The notes below the pieces were generated by a model. It saw nothing but the letters and a program-made list of their open reading frames with translations, had not been told where the DNA came from and searched no databases. Shown piece after piece: positions 28,189-38,008 of a stretch of DNA of 64,000 bases. The position numbers and the translations under genes are program-made. The stretch covers positions 1 through 64,000 of the forward strand of contig CAXKXX010000005.1 in the NCBI GenBank assembly GCA_964059975.1, read 5' to 3'. Position 1 is the first letter of the stretch. Each line of letters starts with the position of its first letter. The stretch comes from CAXKXX01 sp964059975. Lineage in GTDB: Bacteria > Pseudomonadota > Gammaproteobacteria > Enterobacterales > Enterobacteriaceae.

Positions 28189-29637
28189 ATGACATCCAAA
28201 TTACCTAATTTTCACGATGCTAGTGTGCTGGTAGCAGGCGACGTCATGTTAGATCGCTACTGGTATGGTCCGACTAACTGTATCTCACCGGAAGCCCCAG
28301 TTCCTGTAGTGAACATTGATGCTATTGATGAACGCCCTGGTGGCGCAGCCAATGTGGCAATGAACATTGCTTCTCTGGGCGTCAAAACGCACTTAGTGGG
28401 GCTGACCGGCATAGACGATGCCGCGCAAGTCCTCTGTAATAAGCTAAAAACTCTAAATGTGTATTGTAATTTTGTTTCAGTTCCGTCCTACCCGACGATA
28501 ATTAAACTGAGGGTACTATCACATAATCAGCAATTAATCCGACTCGACTTTGAAGAGCGTTTCCCCGAAGTTAATGGAAGGTTACTCTTAACACACATTC
28601 AGAAAGCACTACCGAAGATTGACATCCTGCTTCTATCAGATTATGCAAAAGGTGCATTAAGCCAAGTACAACATATGATAAAAATGGCACGCACCATTAA
28701 AGTACCAGTATTAATTGATCCGAAAGGTTCTGACTTTGAACGTTATCGAGGCGCTACGTTGCTAACACCGAATTTGTCTGAATTTGAAGCAATAGTAGGC
28801 CATTGCAAGAATGAATCTGATCTAGAAAAACGTGGAAGACAATTAATGAATGATTTTGAATTATCCGCATTGCTAATAACTCGCTCCAATCAAGGAATGA
28901 CGTTGCTACAACCAGGTATTGCGCCCCTTTATCTTCCAACCCAAACTCAGGAGGTATTCGACGTTACCGGAGCCGGCGATACGGTGATCGGCGTATTGGC
29001 CGCAGCTTTAGCAGCTGGTAATTCTCTAGAAGAATCATGCTTTCTAGCTAACTCTGCTGCAAGCGTCGTGGTGGGCAAGATTGGAACTGTCAGCGTTTCG
29101 TTAATTGAATTAGAAAATGCCGTTCGTGGCAACCAGACTAGAAGGGGTTTTGGCGTGATGACTCCCGTTCAGTTAAAGACGGCCGTATCACAAGCACGTC
29201 AGAGGGGTGAAAAAATAGTAATGACTAACGGTATTTTCGATATTTTACATGCTGGTCATGTTTCATATCTAACTAATGCTCGCAATTTGGGCGATCGGCT
29301 CATTGTAGCGGTGAATAACGATACTTCTACTAAGAATCTGAAGGGAAAAATGCGCCCAATTAACGCTTTAGAGAATCGTATGATCGTACTGAGTGCACTA
29401 GAATCAGTAGATTGGGTAGTACCATTTGAAGAAGACACTCCCCAGAATTTAATTAACGATATCTTGCCGGATATTCTAGTTAAAGGCGGCGATTATAAGA
29501 GAGAGGATATCGCGGGTGGTTGCGAGGTGCATGCTAATGGTGGGAATGTTAAAGTGTTAAACTTTGAGCATGGTTTTTCGACTTCTAAGATCATTAGAAC
29601 GATTAAAGAAAGGCAGTCTAGAAATGATAGCCAGTAG
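28189..29637 (+). CDS. hldE: Bifunctional heptose-7-phosphate kinase / heptose-1-phosphate adenylyltransferase HldE
   Basis: Makes ADP-D-glycero-D-manno-heptose for the LPS inner core: the N-terminal kinase phosphorylates C1 of heptose 7-phosphate and the C-terminal domain adenylylates heptose-1-phosphate. The 482 residues compare with 477 in E. coli. The PfkB-type kinase (residues ~1-318) shows VAGDVMLDRYWYGPT, GGAANVAMN and DVTGAGDTVIG. The transferase (from ~340) shows VMTNGIFDILHAGHVSYL with the HxGH motif, and DRLIVAVNND. It is complete, with no break between domains. A 14-bp tandem duplication begins at its stop codon. Together with kdsC, kdsD and lptABC it implies a heptose-bearing LPS. 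Confidence 0.97.
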   Translation: MTSKLPNFHDASVLVAGDVMLDRYWYGPTNCISPEAPVPVVNIDAIDERPGGAANVAMNIASLGVKTHLVGLTGIDDAAQVLCNKLKTLNVYCNFVSVPSYPTIIKLRVLSHNQQLIRLDFEERFPEVNGRLLLTHIQKALPKIDILLLSDYAKGALSQVQHMIKMARTIKVPVLIDPKGSDFERYRGATLLTPNLSEFEAIVGHCKNESDLEKRGRQLMNDFELSALLITRSNQGMTLLQPGIAPLYLPTQTQEVFDVTGAGDTVIGVLAAALAAGNSLEESCFLANSAASVVVGKIGTVSVSLIELENAVRGNQTRRGFGVMTPVQLKTAVSQARQRGEKIVMTNGIFDILHAGHVSYLTNARNLGDRLIVAVNNDTSTKNLKGKMRPINALENRMIVLSALESVDWVVPFEEDTPQNLINDILPDILVKGGDYKREDIAGGCEVHANGGNVKVLNFEHGFSTSKIIRTIKERQSRNDSQ

Positions 29638-29663
29638 CAGCCTTTCCTTAGCAGCCTTTCCTT
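29636..29663. repeat. Tandem duplication, 2 x 14 bp, at the hldE stop
   Basis: AGCAGCCTTTCCTT occurs twice head to tail, the first copy overlapping the end of the hldE stop codon. The exact identity suggests recent slippage; no effect on the protein. Confidence 0.75.
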
Positions 29664-29734
29664 ACCGATATGACAAGGAGTATTGACATTTCGGTAAGTG
29701 TAGTTGGGCATCATTGTAATGCTTATCTAAAATA

Positions 29735-30010
29735 TTATTCCTCTTTTTGTTTATCCAAAGAACCCGCATTACTACTACTTTCTAATCCGGCTATCCTTTG
29801 CTCCAGTAAATCCAAGTGCTCACGCGTACGCAGTAACGCTTGAGCCTGTAAGTCAAAGGTTGATCGATTGACTAAGCCCAAACGCGCTAGTTTTTTCTCT
29901 AGTATCTTCCGAAGTTTCTTATCAACTTCTTCCCCAAACTTACGAACGCTTTTAGGCATGTATTCATCGAACTGGCGTGCAATATGTTCAATTTTTTTTG
30001 AGTTAATCAT
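29735..30010 (-). CDS. ubiK: Ubiquinone biosynthesis accessory factor UbiK (YqiC)
   Basis: UbiK is a small helical protein that works with UbiJ in aerobic ubiquinone synthesis. The product is 91 residues (E. coli 96), matching MIxxKKIExIARQ at the start and the FDLQAQALLRTREHLDLLEQ segment. The C-terminal part (~45-82) is a predicted coiled coil and the extreme tail is shorter than in E. coli. It is divergent from ribB, across the FMN riboswitch, as in E. coli. Confidence 0.93.
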   Translation of the reverse strand: MINSKKIEHIARQFDEYMPKSVRKFGEEVDKKLRKILEKKLARLGLVNRSTFDLQAQALLRTREHLDLLEQRIAGLESSSNAGSLDKQKEE

Positions 30011-30103
30011 AACGTCTCTCTCTTAGAGTGCTATAGCTGTCATCTAGTGTAATACGAGTTGTCTATCGAATAAACTGTAACTCCTCTCATATCTGAATGA
30101 CTG

Positions 30104-30109
30104 TATAAT
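30104..30109 (+). promoter_or_regulatory. Possible -10 element of the ribB riboswitch transcript
   Basis: A consensus TATAAT lies 52 bp before the RFN element, in the ubiK-ribB divergent region. No clear TTGACA at the right spacing, so only the -10 is supported. Confidence 0.4.
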
Positions 30110-30160
30110 ATTTTGTTAATTGCCCCGATTAATTATTAGCGTTATAGTCCAATCGCTTAT

Positions 30161-30310
30161 TCTCAGGGCGGGGTGGAAATCCTCATCGGCGGTAAATCAT
30201 CTACTATAGTGAAAGCCCGCGAGCGCTCGGACAATCTATTTCATATGGTTCAGGAGTCAGCAGATCCAGTGTAATTCTGGGGCCGACGGTAATAGTCCGG
30301 ATGGGAGAGA
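30161..30310 (+). promoter_or_regulatory. FMN riboswitch (RFN element)
   Basis: The conserved RFN blocks appear in order: CTCAGGGCGGGG, CATCGGCGGTAAATC, GTGAAAGCCCGCGAGCG, CAGCAGATCCAGTG, TTCTGGGGCCGACGGT and AGTCCGGATGGGAGAGA. It matches the E. coli ribB leader (sroG) closely and binds FMN to repress ribB. The variable arm is shorter and AT-richer. Downstream, 30,350-30,423 also resembles the E. coli leader (CCCTGATTCTGGTAA), so the regulatory platform as well as the aptamer seems to be kept. Confidence 0.97.
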
Positions 30311-30423
30311 TTAGCGATATCTGTTAGACTTTGTGACAGATTATATTATTTTAGCTATTGCTAGCTACTCCTTAAGATAGCCCTGATTCTGGTAATCCAT
30401 AGTTTTAATGAGGTGTTCTTACC

Positions 30424-31077
30424 ATGAATCAGAGATTATTTTTAGATTTCGGAACACAGACGGAGCGTGTTGAACGTGCCCTAGAGGCACTGCGCAGCGG
30501 ACGCGGCGTCATGGTGCTTGATGACGAAAATCGTGAAAATGAGGGCGATATGATTTTCGCCGCTGAAACTATGACGGTTGAGCAAATGGCGATGACTATT
30601 CGCCACGGCAGTGGTATTGTGTGTTTATGCATTACTGAAGATCGGTGCCAGAAATTAGATCTACCAATGATGGTAACTAATAACTCCAGCCAATTCCAGA
30701 CTGCTTTCACTGTGAGTATCGAAGCAGCGCAAGGTGTGAGTACTGGGGTTTCCGCGACAGATCGACTGAGAACTATCCGTGCGGCCATTTCTGATCAAAC
30801 TAAACCGAGCGATCTACACCGTCCTGGGCATGTGTTCCCTCTGAAAGCACAAGCAGGGGGGGTGCTGAGCCGACGCGGCCACACTGAAGCTGCTATTGAT
30901 CTAGTGGGGATAGCGGGTTTTAAACCCGCCGGTGTTCTATGTGAATTGACGAACGATGATGGGAGTATGGCACATACGCCAGAAGTGGTGGCATTCGCCA
31001 AGCGGAACGGAATGGTGGTATTGACTATCGAAGACTTAGTCGCTTATCGCCAAGTTCACGAGAAGAAAGCGAGCTAA
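30424..31077 (+). CDS. ribB: 3,4-dihydroxy-2-butanone-4-phosphate synthase RibB
   Basis: Converts ribulose 5-phosphate to 3,4-dihydroxy-2-butanone 4-phosphate and formate, supplying the four-carbon unit of riboflavin. The 217 residues equal E. coli RibB. Active-site segments are intact: VLDDENRENEGDMIFAAE, TIRHGSGIVCL, GVSTGVSATDRL, RRGHTEAAIDL and CELTNDDGSMA. GAGGT precedes the ATG. Expression is expected to be shut down by FMN through the upstream riboswitch. Confidence 0.98.
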   Translation: MNQRLFLDFGTQTERVERALEALRSGRGVMVLDDENRENEGDMIFAAETMTVEQMAMTIRHGSGIVCLCITEDRCQKLDLPMMVTNNSSQFQTAFTVSIEAAQGVSTGVSATDRLRTIRAAISDQTKPSDLHRPGHVFPLKAQAGGVLSRRGHTEAAIDLVGIAGFKPAGVLCELTNDDGSMAHTPEVVAFAKRNGMVVLTIEDLVAYRQVHEKKAS

Positions 31078-31893
31078 GACGAAATATTAGGACCTTATTG
31101 AATATTAATTAATAAGTTTAAACTCTCGAAAAATATCGGAGATGTTCAAAATCAATATGTGCTAGTGATATTAGTTTAATTCTAGAAATTGGCTTTCTAG
31201 TGCTTATTTCACGCTTTAGTGACAATAACAATTGTGAGAGCAGGTCCCCGGCGATAGGGTCAATCGAGATCAGGGTTATGCTGTGAATAAAAATATTAGT
31301 ACTTTTTAAAGAGTAAGTTCAATCGATTATTGCCCATCTAATTAGTACATGTAGTGCTACCATTAATAATGCGTCTTTTATTTTGCTTCAGAATATAATA
31401 CTTTGAAATAGAATCCAAATTTATTGAATTTCTGGTTAGATTCAAATATAAATCGCGGTGCGAAATTTTATAAATCCTTAGTAGATACGATGAGACTTCG
31501 AGGTACCGATTTATCTAAGGTTTGAGTATTTTTATAGGTGCATGTATGCGTAGACATGGATGGCCAGTCAAAATCGACACTACGCAACCATATAACTGAT
31601 CGGCTATTGGCTATGTCGGAAGAGTACTATTATTTTATTTTTTGAGATCTAGCCATATTTCGCACGGATTTTTCATCTGAGTGCGAGATCATAGTCAGGT
31701 TCGACCTCTCTACAAAGAGAGTACCTCAAAAAACGAATGTCCCCCCAAGATTTGAAGTGGTAGGGAGTGGTCCGGCTCACTTTTTATCTTTTAGTCACCA
31801 CTGCCCCGCCACTTGTCTTCCGCTTAGATTATTTTTTATTTTTTCTAATATAATTAGAAGTATAGCACAGCTGTTAATTCCAGAACCCGAGCC
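31078..31893. other. Gap between convergent ribB and tolC
   Basis: 816 bp with no gene recognised. The part next to tolC (31,680-31,830) is GC-richer and folds into a long imperfect hairpin at 31,755-31,814. E. coli has other genes between ribB and tolC; none is readable. Confidence 0.6.
31755..31814. terminator. Long imperfect hairpin between ribB and tolC
   Basis: 31,755-31,771 pairs with 31,797-31,814 in a 17-bp stem with one wobble, one mismatch and one bulged base, around a 25-nt loop. It lies 80 bp beyond the tolC stop on the minus strand and 678 bp beyond ribB. No U-tract follows on the tolC strand, so terminator function is inferred from position only. Confidence 0.4.
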
Positions 31894-33339
31894 TTACTTC
31901 CTGTTGTGAGCAGATTGAGTTGTGTGCGTCGCTGACTTTTCGTCTTCATAGTCATTTACATAAGCATGTTTTTCGGTGGTAGGATAAAGCGGTACTTCTG
32001 GAGAGGTAGATACAGGTGCACCCAGAGCCCTATTAAGTACTACTAAATCACTTTCATTTAATGTCCCGATCGAAGATTTGATGTTCATCTGATTAATGAG
32101 ATAAGCATAGCGTGCGCTTGATAACTGTTGTTTGGCTTTGTATAGCATAGTGGTAGCATTTAGTACATCTACCGCGGTTCGTCTCCCAATACGATAACTG
32201 GCCTCTATTGTGTCTAGGAAATTTTGAGCTGAAATGACCGCTTGTTTATAAGCCGTAATACTGTGGGCGGACGCTTTCGTATTATTAAATGATGAACGTA
32301 CGGCCTGAACTAAACTGCGCCGGGCGCTTTCTAGTGACTCACCGGAACCGATAAAGCTATAATTTGCCTGGCGTATTTGGGAGTTAGTGAATCCACCGGT
32401 GTATAGAGGTACGCTAATGCTTAAATTGATTTTATTCTGCTTAGAATGACTTTCAGAATAACTACGGATACTGCTAGTGCTAGAACCATCGTATTGCATA
32501 TTAGTGATATCACTGAATGCGTTTAGATTAATGATCGGAATATACCCGGTATGTGCCAAACGAACTTGTTCTCGAGCTAAATCTTGTTTCAATCGCGCCG
32601 AAATTAGACTTAGGTTGTGCATTTCCGCTTCTTTCAATAAGTCGTTCACTGACTCCGAATCCTGAGTAATAAATCGCTCGGTATCTAACGAAGATAGTTC
32701 TGGGTAAAATGTGTCGCTCACCTGACGTAACTTCTCTAATGCGTTATCTAGCGTATTACGTGCAGTGACTTCGGATGCTAGCACGGTATCGTAGTTGAAT
32801 CGGACGTGCTGTACTTCTGTAATCCCCACTAAGCCTACATTAAATCGCTGTGTGGCTTGATTTAGTGTGCGATAAACTGTTTGCTTTTGAGCCTGGGTAT
32901 AAGCTAGTGCATCAATAGCGCTCAGCACATTGAGATAAGCCGTGGCGGTATCGAGGATTAGGCGTTGGGAAGCGGTTTGTAAGGTGATATCAGAGATACT
33001 GGCTACTTTTTCTTGTAACGTTAAGGCACGCCATTTCGACATATCAAAAATAGTCTGCGTTAACCCGAGTGAAATTTTGGTTGCACTAGAATGAATGCGA
33101 TTATTATCGTGGTAACCACTTTCATAAGCATAGTTTGTGCTCAGGCGAAGTTGTGGGAGAAGCGGGCTTCGCGCCTCATTAATTTTTTCAAATGCAGCGT
33201 CGCGTTCAGAAATAATTTTACGAAGTTCTGGGTTACTTTCCTTTGCTTGCTTGTAGACCTGAAGTACATTCTCTGCTTGGCCTATTACACTAAATCCGGC
33301 TAGACCTACGCTAATAAAAAAAGGTAGCAATTTATTCAT
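31894..33339 (-). CDS. tolC: Outer membrane efflux channel TolC
   Basis: A trimeric outer-membrane channel used by tripartite efflux pumps and type I secretion. The 481 residues compare with 493 for the E. coli precursor. A signal peptide occupies about residues 1-22 (MNKLLPFFISVGLAGF, cleavage after GQA before ENV). The two structural repeats are visible: SNPELRK..DAAFEKINEARSP and RFNVGLVGITEVQ in the first, KEAEMHNLSLI and RIGRRTAVDVLNATTMLY in the second. The C-terminal tail is reduced and divergent, as usual for this non-essential part. Pump partners are not in this window. Confidence 0.96.
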   Translation of the reverse strand: MNKLLPFFISVGLAGFSVIGQAENVLQVYKQAKESNPELRKIISERDAAFEKINEARSPLLPQLRLSTNYAYESGYHDNNRIHSSATKISLGLTQTIFDMSKWRALTLQEKVASISDITLQTASQRLILDTATAYLNVLSAIDALAYTQAQKQTVYRTLNQATQRFNVGLVGITEVQHVRFNYDTVLASEVTARNTLDNALEKLRQVSDTFYPELSSLDTERFITQDSESVNDLLKEAEMHNLSLISARLKQDLAREQVRLAHTGYIPIINLNAFSDITNMQYDGSSTSSIRSYSESHSKQNKINLSISVPLYTGGFTNSQIRQANYSFIGSGESLESARRSLVQAVRSSFNNTKASAHSITAYKQAVISAQNFLDTIEASYRIGRRTAVDVLNATTMLYKAKQQLSSARYAYLINQMNIKSSIGTLNESDLVVLNRALGAPVSTSPEVPLYPTTEKHAYVNDYEDEKSATHTTQSAHNRK

Positions 33340-34595
33340 TTGATTTTCCTGTGTTTCAGAAATATTAATATGTTGGAATTGACGATAAATGCATACAAAT
33401 TAGTAATTCTAGTAAAGCAATTTGGTGTTCGTTAGGTATTAAATGATGTTGTATATTGTCATAATTTTTAACTTTAATTTATCTGCTATATCTAGGTCAT
33501 ATTTGAGTATCGATTCAAACAATAAAGTTGTCGAACATTATTGTATGCTTTTATATCATCAAAAGTGCTTATTGTTTTGACATAATAGCGCAAATACGCA
33601 AGTTGTATGGGTCCGATAGCTACTTCGTATTTTTCAAGAAAGAGCGTGAGCTTTTTATTATGAAACCCCCAATGTAATAATTGCATGAAACTGCTATCGA
33701 ATTCTTATCTGACTATTGTCCGTGATCGATGATGAGAAGTATTAGTCCGCCCTTTTACTGTTAAAAACATATTGGGAGCAGCAGAGATCGGAGATGGTGT
33801 CGAGGGTCTCTATGCGATCCAGACGGACTGATTTAGATTTCAGCTAATAATTTAACTGTTAAATTATCTAGTGAACCCCCAAAAATAAGAAATAATAAAA
33901 CGGTTGTCGCTTGATGGTGTGAGAAGCGTTCCCTCGTTATTTATGATGCTAGTTGTGACCAATCGTACGATATATCGCTCTTATGATTCTTCGACTTTAT
34001 TAACGCATCATACTTTGCTGTTTTAGGCACATCAGACTGTACTGCTGGTTCCATAATATGGACGTATGCTCATTTTAATGTCGTTTTTTAAAAACAGGAT
34101 AAGTGTATCTAAAAAAATACAATGAAATGACGCATAAACTAAAAATTTACCTCCCTCCGACTGATGGCGCCCCACATTAGACCAGTGATGCTTAGTTGTT
34201 GAACCAATTGATGTGTACTTCTCATTGTTCAGTAAACGTTTAGCACGTCCGTCGAATTAATCATAATATTAATGTGAGCGCACAATAAATTATTTGTAAT
34301 CCTGTCCAGGAAATCGAATTCCCTATAATGTTTTAGATAAATTATTTATACCTTACTTATATCCTATAGAAGTAAGCTGTACTTGTATGGATTGACGCCC
34401 TTTCAGCCTTCAAGGGCGTCAATCCATATTATATTAGCTGCTTGCCATAGTAATCATCACAGCGTATGAGTACAGCTGTGCGTGCATGAAGTATTTTTAT
34501 GCAGAAGTTCCAAATTAGATCTTCGATCTAATCACTAGATCAAGAGTATGTATTCATCTCGTTTTTTTTATTTTAAATAATTCCTGTTCTCAGTA
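33340..34595. other. Gap between tolC and rapZ
   Basis: 1.26 kb, no gene recognised; the tolC and rapZ neighbours of E. coli are absent. It contains a strong perfect inverted repeat at 34,386-34,428 and a small one at 34,514-34,532 (8-bp arms, TTC loop). A 64-codon minus-strand frame at 33,492-33,686 has no family features and is not called. Confidence 0.6.
34386..34428. repeat. Perfect inverted repeat, 17-bp arms, 9-nt loop
   Basis: Arms 34,386-34,402 and 34,412-34,428 are exact reverse complements with a GACGCCCTT/AAGGGCGTC core. The repeat lies 168 bp beyond the rapZ stop on the minus strand. No U-tract on either side. Confidence 0.87.
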
Positions 34596-35450
34596 TCAGT
34601 GTTTACGCTTTTCCAGAGTACGGTGGCGAGACTGTACGTTCTTTCCGCATAAGTGGAAGTAATCAGCTAATTGTTCCGCTACATAGACCGAGCGGTGTTT
34701 ACCTCCGGTACAGCCTATTGCTACTGTCAGGTAGCTGCGGTTATTGTTTTCTAGCATCGGTAGCCATTGCTCTAAATAACTACGCGTTTGATAAATAAAA
34801 TTATGCACCTCAGTATGGCGATCGAGGAATGAAGCTACTGGTTTGTCTAGACCCGTCATCGCGCGCAGTGTAGGTTCCCAATGCGGATTTGGTAAGAAGC
34901 GGACATCAAAGACGTAGTCGGTGTCGATTGGAATTCCATATTTAAATCCAAAAGACTCAAATACTATAGTTAATTCGCGTTCTGGCTTACCTAGTAAGCG
35001 CATACGCAACATTTTAGACAGTTCATGCACTGACATTTCTGTGGTGTCGATAATTAAATCAGCCCGAGAACGTAGGGGCTCAAGCAAGTCTCTCTCTCCA
35101 TCGATGGCGCTTTCTAATGATAATTTTTTACTAGATAATGGATGTAAGCGGCGCGTATCACTGTAGCGACGAATTAACGTATTGCGGTGAGCATCGAGGA
35201 ATAGTAATTGCGGTAAGAAGCTATGAGGGAGCTGAATCATAGCGCTTTCAAATACTCCTAATGATTCCGGCATATTGCGTACGTCGATGCTTACTGCAGG
35301 GGCACTATTGCTATTTGTTAGTGTATTAGCAAGTTGGGGTAGTAACACGACGGGAAGGTTATCAACGCAGTAAAAACCCATGTCTTCTAGCGCCCGTAAT
35401 GCGACAGATTTCCCTGAACCGGAACAGCCACTGACAATTATCAGCACCAT
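34596..35450 (-). CDS. rapZ: RNase adapter protein RapZ
   Basis: RapZ binds small RNAs GlmZ/GlmY and delivers GlmZ to RNase E, so tuning GlmS and amino-sugar supply for the cell envelope. The 284 residues equal the E. coli length and are highly conserved. The N-terminal P-loop GCSGSGKS is at residues 8-15. The C-terminal domain, which senses glucosamine-6-phosphate and binds RNA, includes FDVRFLPNPHW, TVAIGCTGGKHRSVYVAEQL and the basic tail SRHRTLEKRKH. In E. coli it lies in the rpoN operon; here ptsN, hpf and rpoN are missing and rapZ stands alone. Retention at this conservation is notable because its partner RNAs are regulatory and not in this window. Confidence 0.97.
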   Translation of the reverse strand: MVLIIVSGCSGSGKSVALRALEDMGFYCVDNLPVVLLPQLANTLTNSNSAPAVSIDVRNMPESLGVFESAMIQLPHSFLPQLLFLDAHRNTLIRRYSDTRRLHPLSSKKLSLESAIDGERDLLEPLRSRADLIIDTTEMSVHELSKMLRMRLLGKPERELTIVFESFGFKYGIPIDTDYVFDVRFLPNPHWEPTLRAMTGLDKPVASFLDRHTEVHNFIYQTRSYLEQWLPMLENNNRSYLTVAIGCTGGKHRSVYVAEQLADYFHLCGKNVQSRHRTLEKRKH

Positions 35451-37262
35451 TAGTCACTCCCAATACTATTTTAGTGACATATTTAGTGGCATTGATCGCC
35501 ACCGTTAGAAACACTTTTATTCCGTCAGAGAGTTGGGGTCCGTCATTGCTATATTGACGGTAATTTGCATTAACGAAGTATCACTCCCTGATTATTTTGT
35601 AAAGCACTTTGTTATGCTCAACGTCTCCGTAACCCATAGCATATAATTTTATCTTACAATCGTTTAGGAGTGAGTGATGATGCACATAAATGCTTTTTAT
35701 ACTGATCGTTCGATGGGCATAGTGCAAATAGTAAGTCGATTTTCTGGTTGTTAATCGTGTCAAAATAAATAGGTTACTTAAGAAGATAGACGCCCTAAAA
35801 TCCGTAATATACCTACTTCTATCATGAAGTATGAAATGTTGGTATCCTTATTAATTCTATTACTGCTCCGTTCACTCTCTGGTGAACATTACCTTAAATA
35901 GGCTAGCGGAGATAAATAGAATTCAATAGTTGCTAGTTCGCTATTAATCGCTGAAGTTCGCTTTTGATCCTTCCATCTACTGAAATTTTAGTACGATTGG
36001 TATTTAACAGCAGACTGAGTTGTCTCAATTTATTGTTAATCTCATCTTTGCTTAAACCTAAACCCTTATAAAATCACCTAAGAAGACTTTACTCTCCTAT
36101 TTTTACCTTGATTACAGCATAAGTTTTACTTAGCTAATGGTCACACTGATCACCGAATCTCTTTAAGAAAAAGTTAGGTATAATATTAATTGAAATTTTC
36201 TTTCTACTTTATATGGGTGAATTTAGTAGCTAATTGTTAGATCAACTTATCACATGTCTTTGCTAGTCCTCTAAAGTGTTATGAGTCTCGCCCTTTACAT
36301 CTTGACACTTCGATGATTTATTACGTTTCTACAGTGTAGATGCTTCTTATACTTGTCAAATAAAATTGAAAATAGCATTTAGGTCTATAAATTTTGTGGG
36401 TAATAAGCTTCTGTAATTAGTGTGGCGAAGCCTGTATTGATATCTACTAATACTGATCTATATATTAATTTTCTTCTGTATTAGAAGCTAAAGTTAAGTC
36501 TTTGCTCCAATTTGAGCGTGAGATCCAGAGAGTCTATTGGTGTCTTATAACGAGGGGTGTGTCTGAGTGATTATCACGTAGTAATCTAGAGATCAGTTTG
36601 ATTAAAGATAAACAGTTTATTAGATTTTAACTTTGAAATCAATATTTTACATAGTATATAAGAATATTTATTTGAAGATGTTTCTCGATAACTAATCATA
36701 GTTATTCTAAATATGGCACCAATTTAATAGCCTAGAAAACTGTGCATTAAAACGTAGCCATATAGATGATGATTATTAGGATCGGGAAGAGGGGAGATCA
36801 AAAGATTAGACAGCATTTAATTCGAGTTTCTGATGTATCGATTATGAACATATCTGATTAGATTGATTGTGGGGTTGACTAAAGTTTCGCGGGCTTAAAA
36901 TCAGGTTAATCCCGGTTAAACAGCTAGCTAATTTTAAAATTTTTAGACGTAGTGCTGCTTTATCAATATGGGAAGATTTCTTAAAGCCCCCAAAAGGGTA
37001 TGAGAGAGAGTAGAGTTTTTCTCTTAATTTTATGTGAAATCCAGTAAAAGATCTTCATGTATTTATTTTTTTCAAAAAAATATAAGTATCTAAGTTTGTG
37101 CTTTTACTAGAAGAGATAGTAAAAGTAAGTGTGATATATAATCAATTAGAATACTTACTGTAATTACAAGATCGGAGTCACTTGATATATGGACTTGAGC
37201 GGTAGGTCTAAGTCGACGACTCTTAGTTAATTTTGGTCTATATTTTCATTATAATATGAGAT
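35451..37262. other. Long gap between rapZ and lptB
   Basis: 1.8 kb where E. coli carries ptsN, hpf and rpoN. None of them is readable, even as fragments I could recognise. AT-rich, without any long inverted repeat; only 6-bp stems were found. Confidence 0.6.
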
Positions 37263-37988
37263 TTAGAGTCGAAATGCGTCGCCTAAATAAACACGCTTGA
37301 CGTGCTCATGATCTAGAATAGCACTCGGAGTTCCATGGGCAATTAGTGTACCGTCACTAACAATATAAGCACGCTCACATATATCCAGAGTCTCGCGCAC
37401 GTTATGATCAGTGATCAAGACGCCAAGTCCGCTTTTACGCAAAAGCTCGATGATTTTTTTGATATCTATAACAGAAATAGGGTCAACCCCTGAGAAGGGT
37501 TCATCTAAAAGAATGAACTTTGGATCAGCGGCCAGCGCTCGAGCGATCTCGACGCGTCGTCGTTCGCCGCCCGAGAGCGTGCGGCCTAGGCTATCGCGCA
37601 GGTGAGTGATATGGAATTCTTCCATTAGCTCTTGTGCCCGCTTTTTTTTGAGGTCTCTAGTGAGATCATCTCGAATCTCTAGCACTGCCATGAGGTTATC
37701 GTACACCTTCAGACAACGAAATATCGATGCTTCTTGAGGTAGATAACCGATGCCAAAACGCGCCCGCGCATGTAGAGGCAATAGACTGATGTCTACTTCG
37801 TCGATCATTATGCGCCCCGCATCGCGTTGAATGATGCCGACTACCATATAAAAAGTGGTGGTCTTCCCGGCTCCGTTTGGTCCTAGTAAGCCAACTATTT
37901 CTCCGGACTGCACATTAAGGCTGACGTCTTCAACAACTTTGCGACCTTTATAGCTTTTTGCCAAGTGTTCTGCAATGAGTGTGGCCAT
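37263..37988 (-). CDS. lptB: LPS export ABC transporter ATP-binding protein LptB
   Basis: The cytoplasmic ATPase of LptB2FG, which extracts LPS from the inner membrane. The 241 residues equal E. coli LptB. The Walker A GPNGAGKTTTF, Q-loop in YLPQEASIF, signature LSGGERRRVEIARAL, Walker B FILLDEPFSGVDP and switch histidine in ITDHNVRET are all present. It is last in the kdsD-kdsC-lptC-lptA-lptB run, 20 bp after lptA. The gene contains an A8 run (37,642-37,649) coding for consecutive lysines. Confidence 0.98.
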   Translation of the reverse strand: MATLIAEHLAKSYKGRKVVEDVSLNVQSGEIVGLLGPNGAGKTTTFYMVVGIIQRDAGRIMIDEVDISLLPLHARARFGIGYLPQEASIFRCLKVYDNLMAVLEIRDDLTRDLKKKRAQELMEEFHITHLRDSLGRTLSGGERRRVEIARALAADPKFILLDEPFSGVDPISVIDIKKIIELLRKSGLGVLITDHNVRETLDICERAYIVSDGTLIAHGTPSAILDHEHVKRVYLGDAFRL

Positions 37989-38008
37989 AAGTGATTGCTT
38001 ACTCTATT

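Noticed and set aside
33492..33686. 64-codon minus-strand open frame upstream of tolC
   Set aside because: No domain, no ribosome binding site of note; open frames of this length are expected by chance in several kb of AT-rich DNA.
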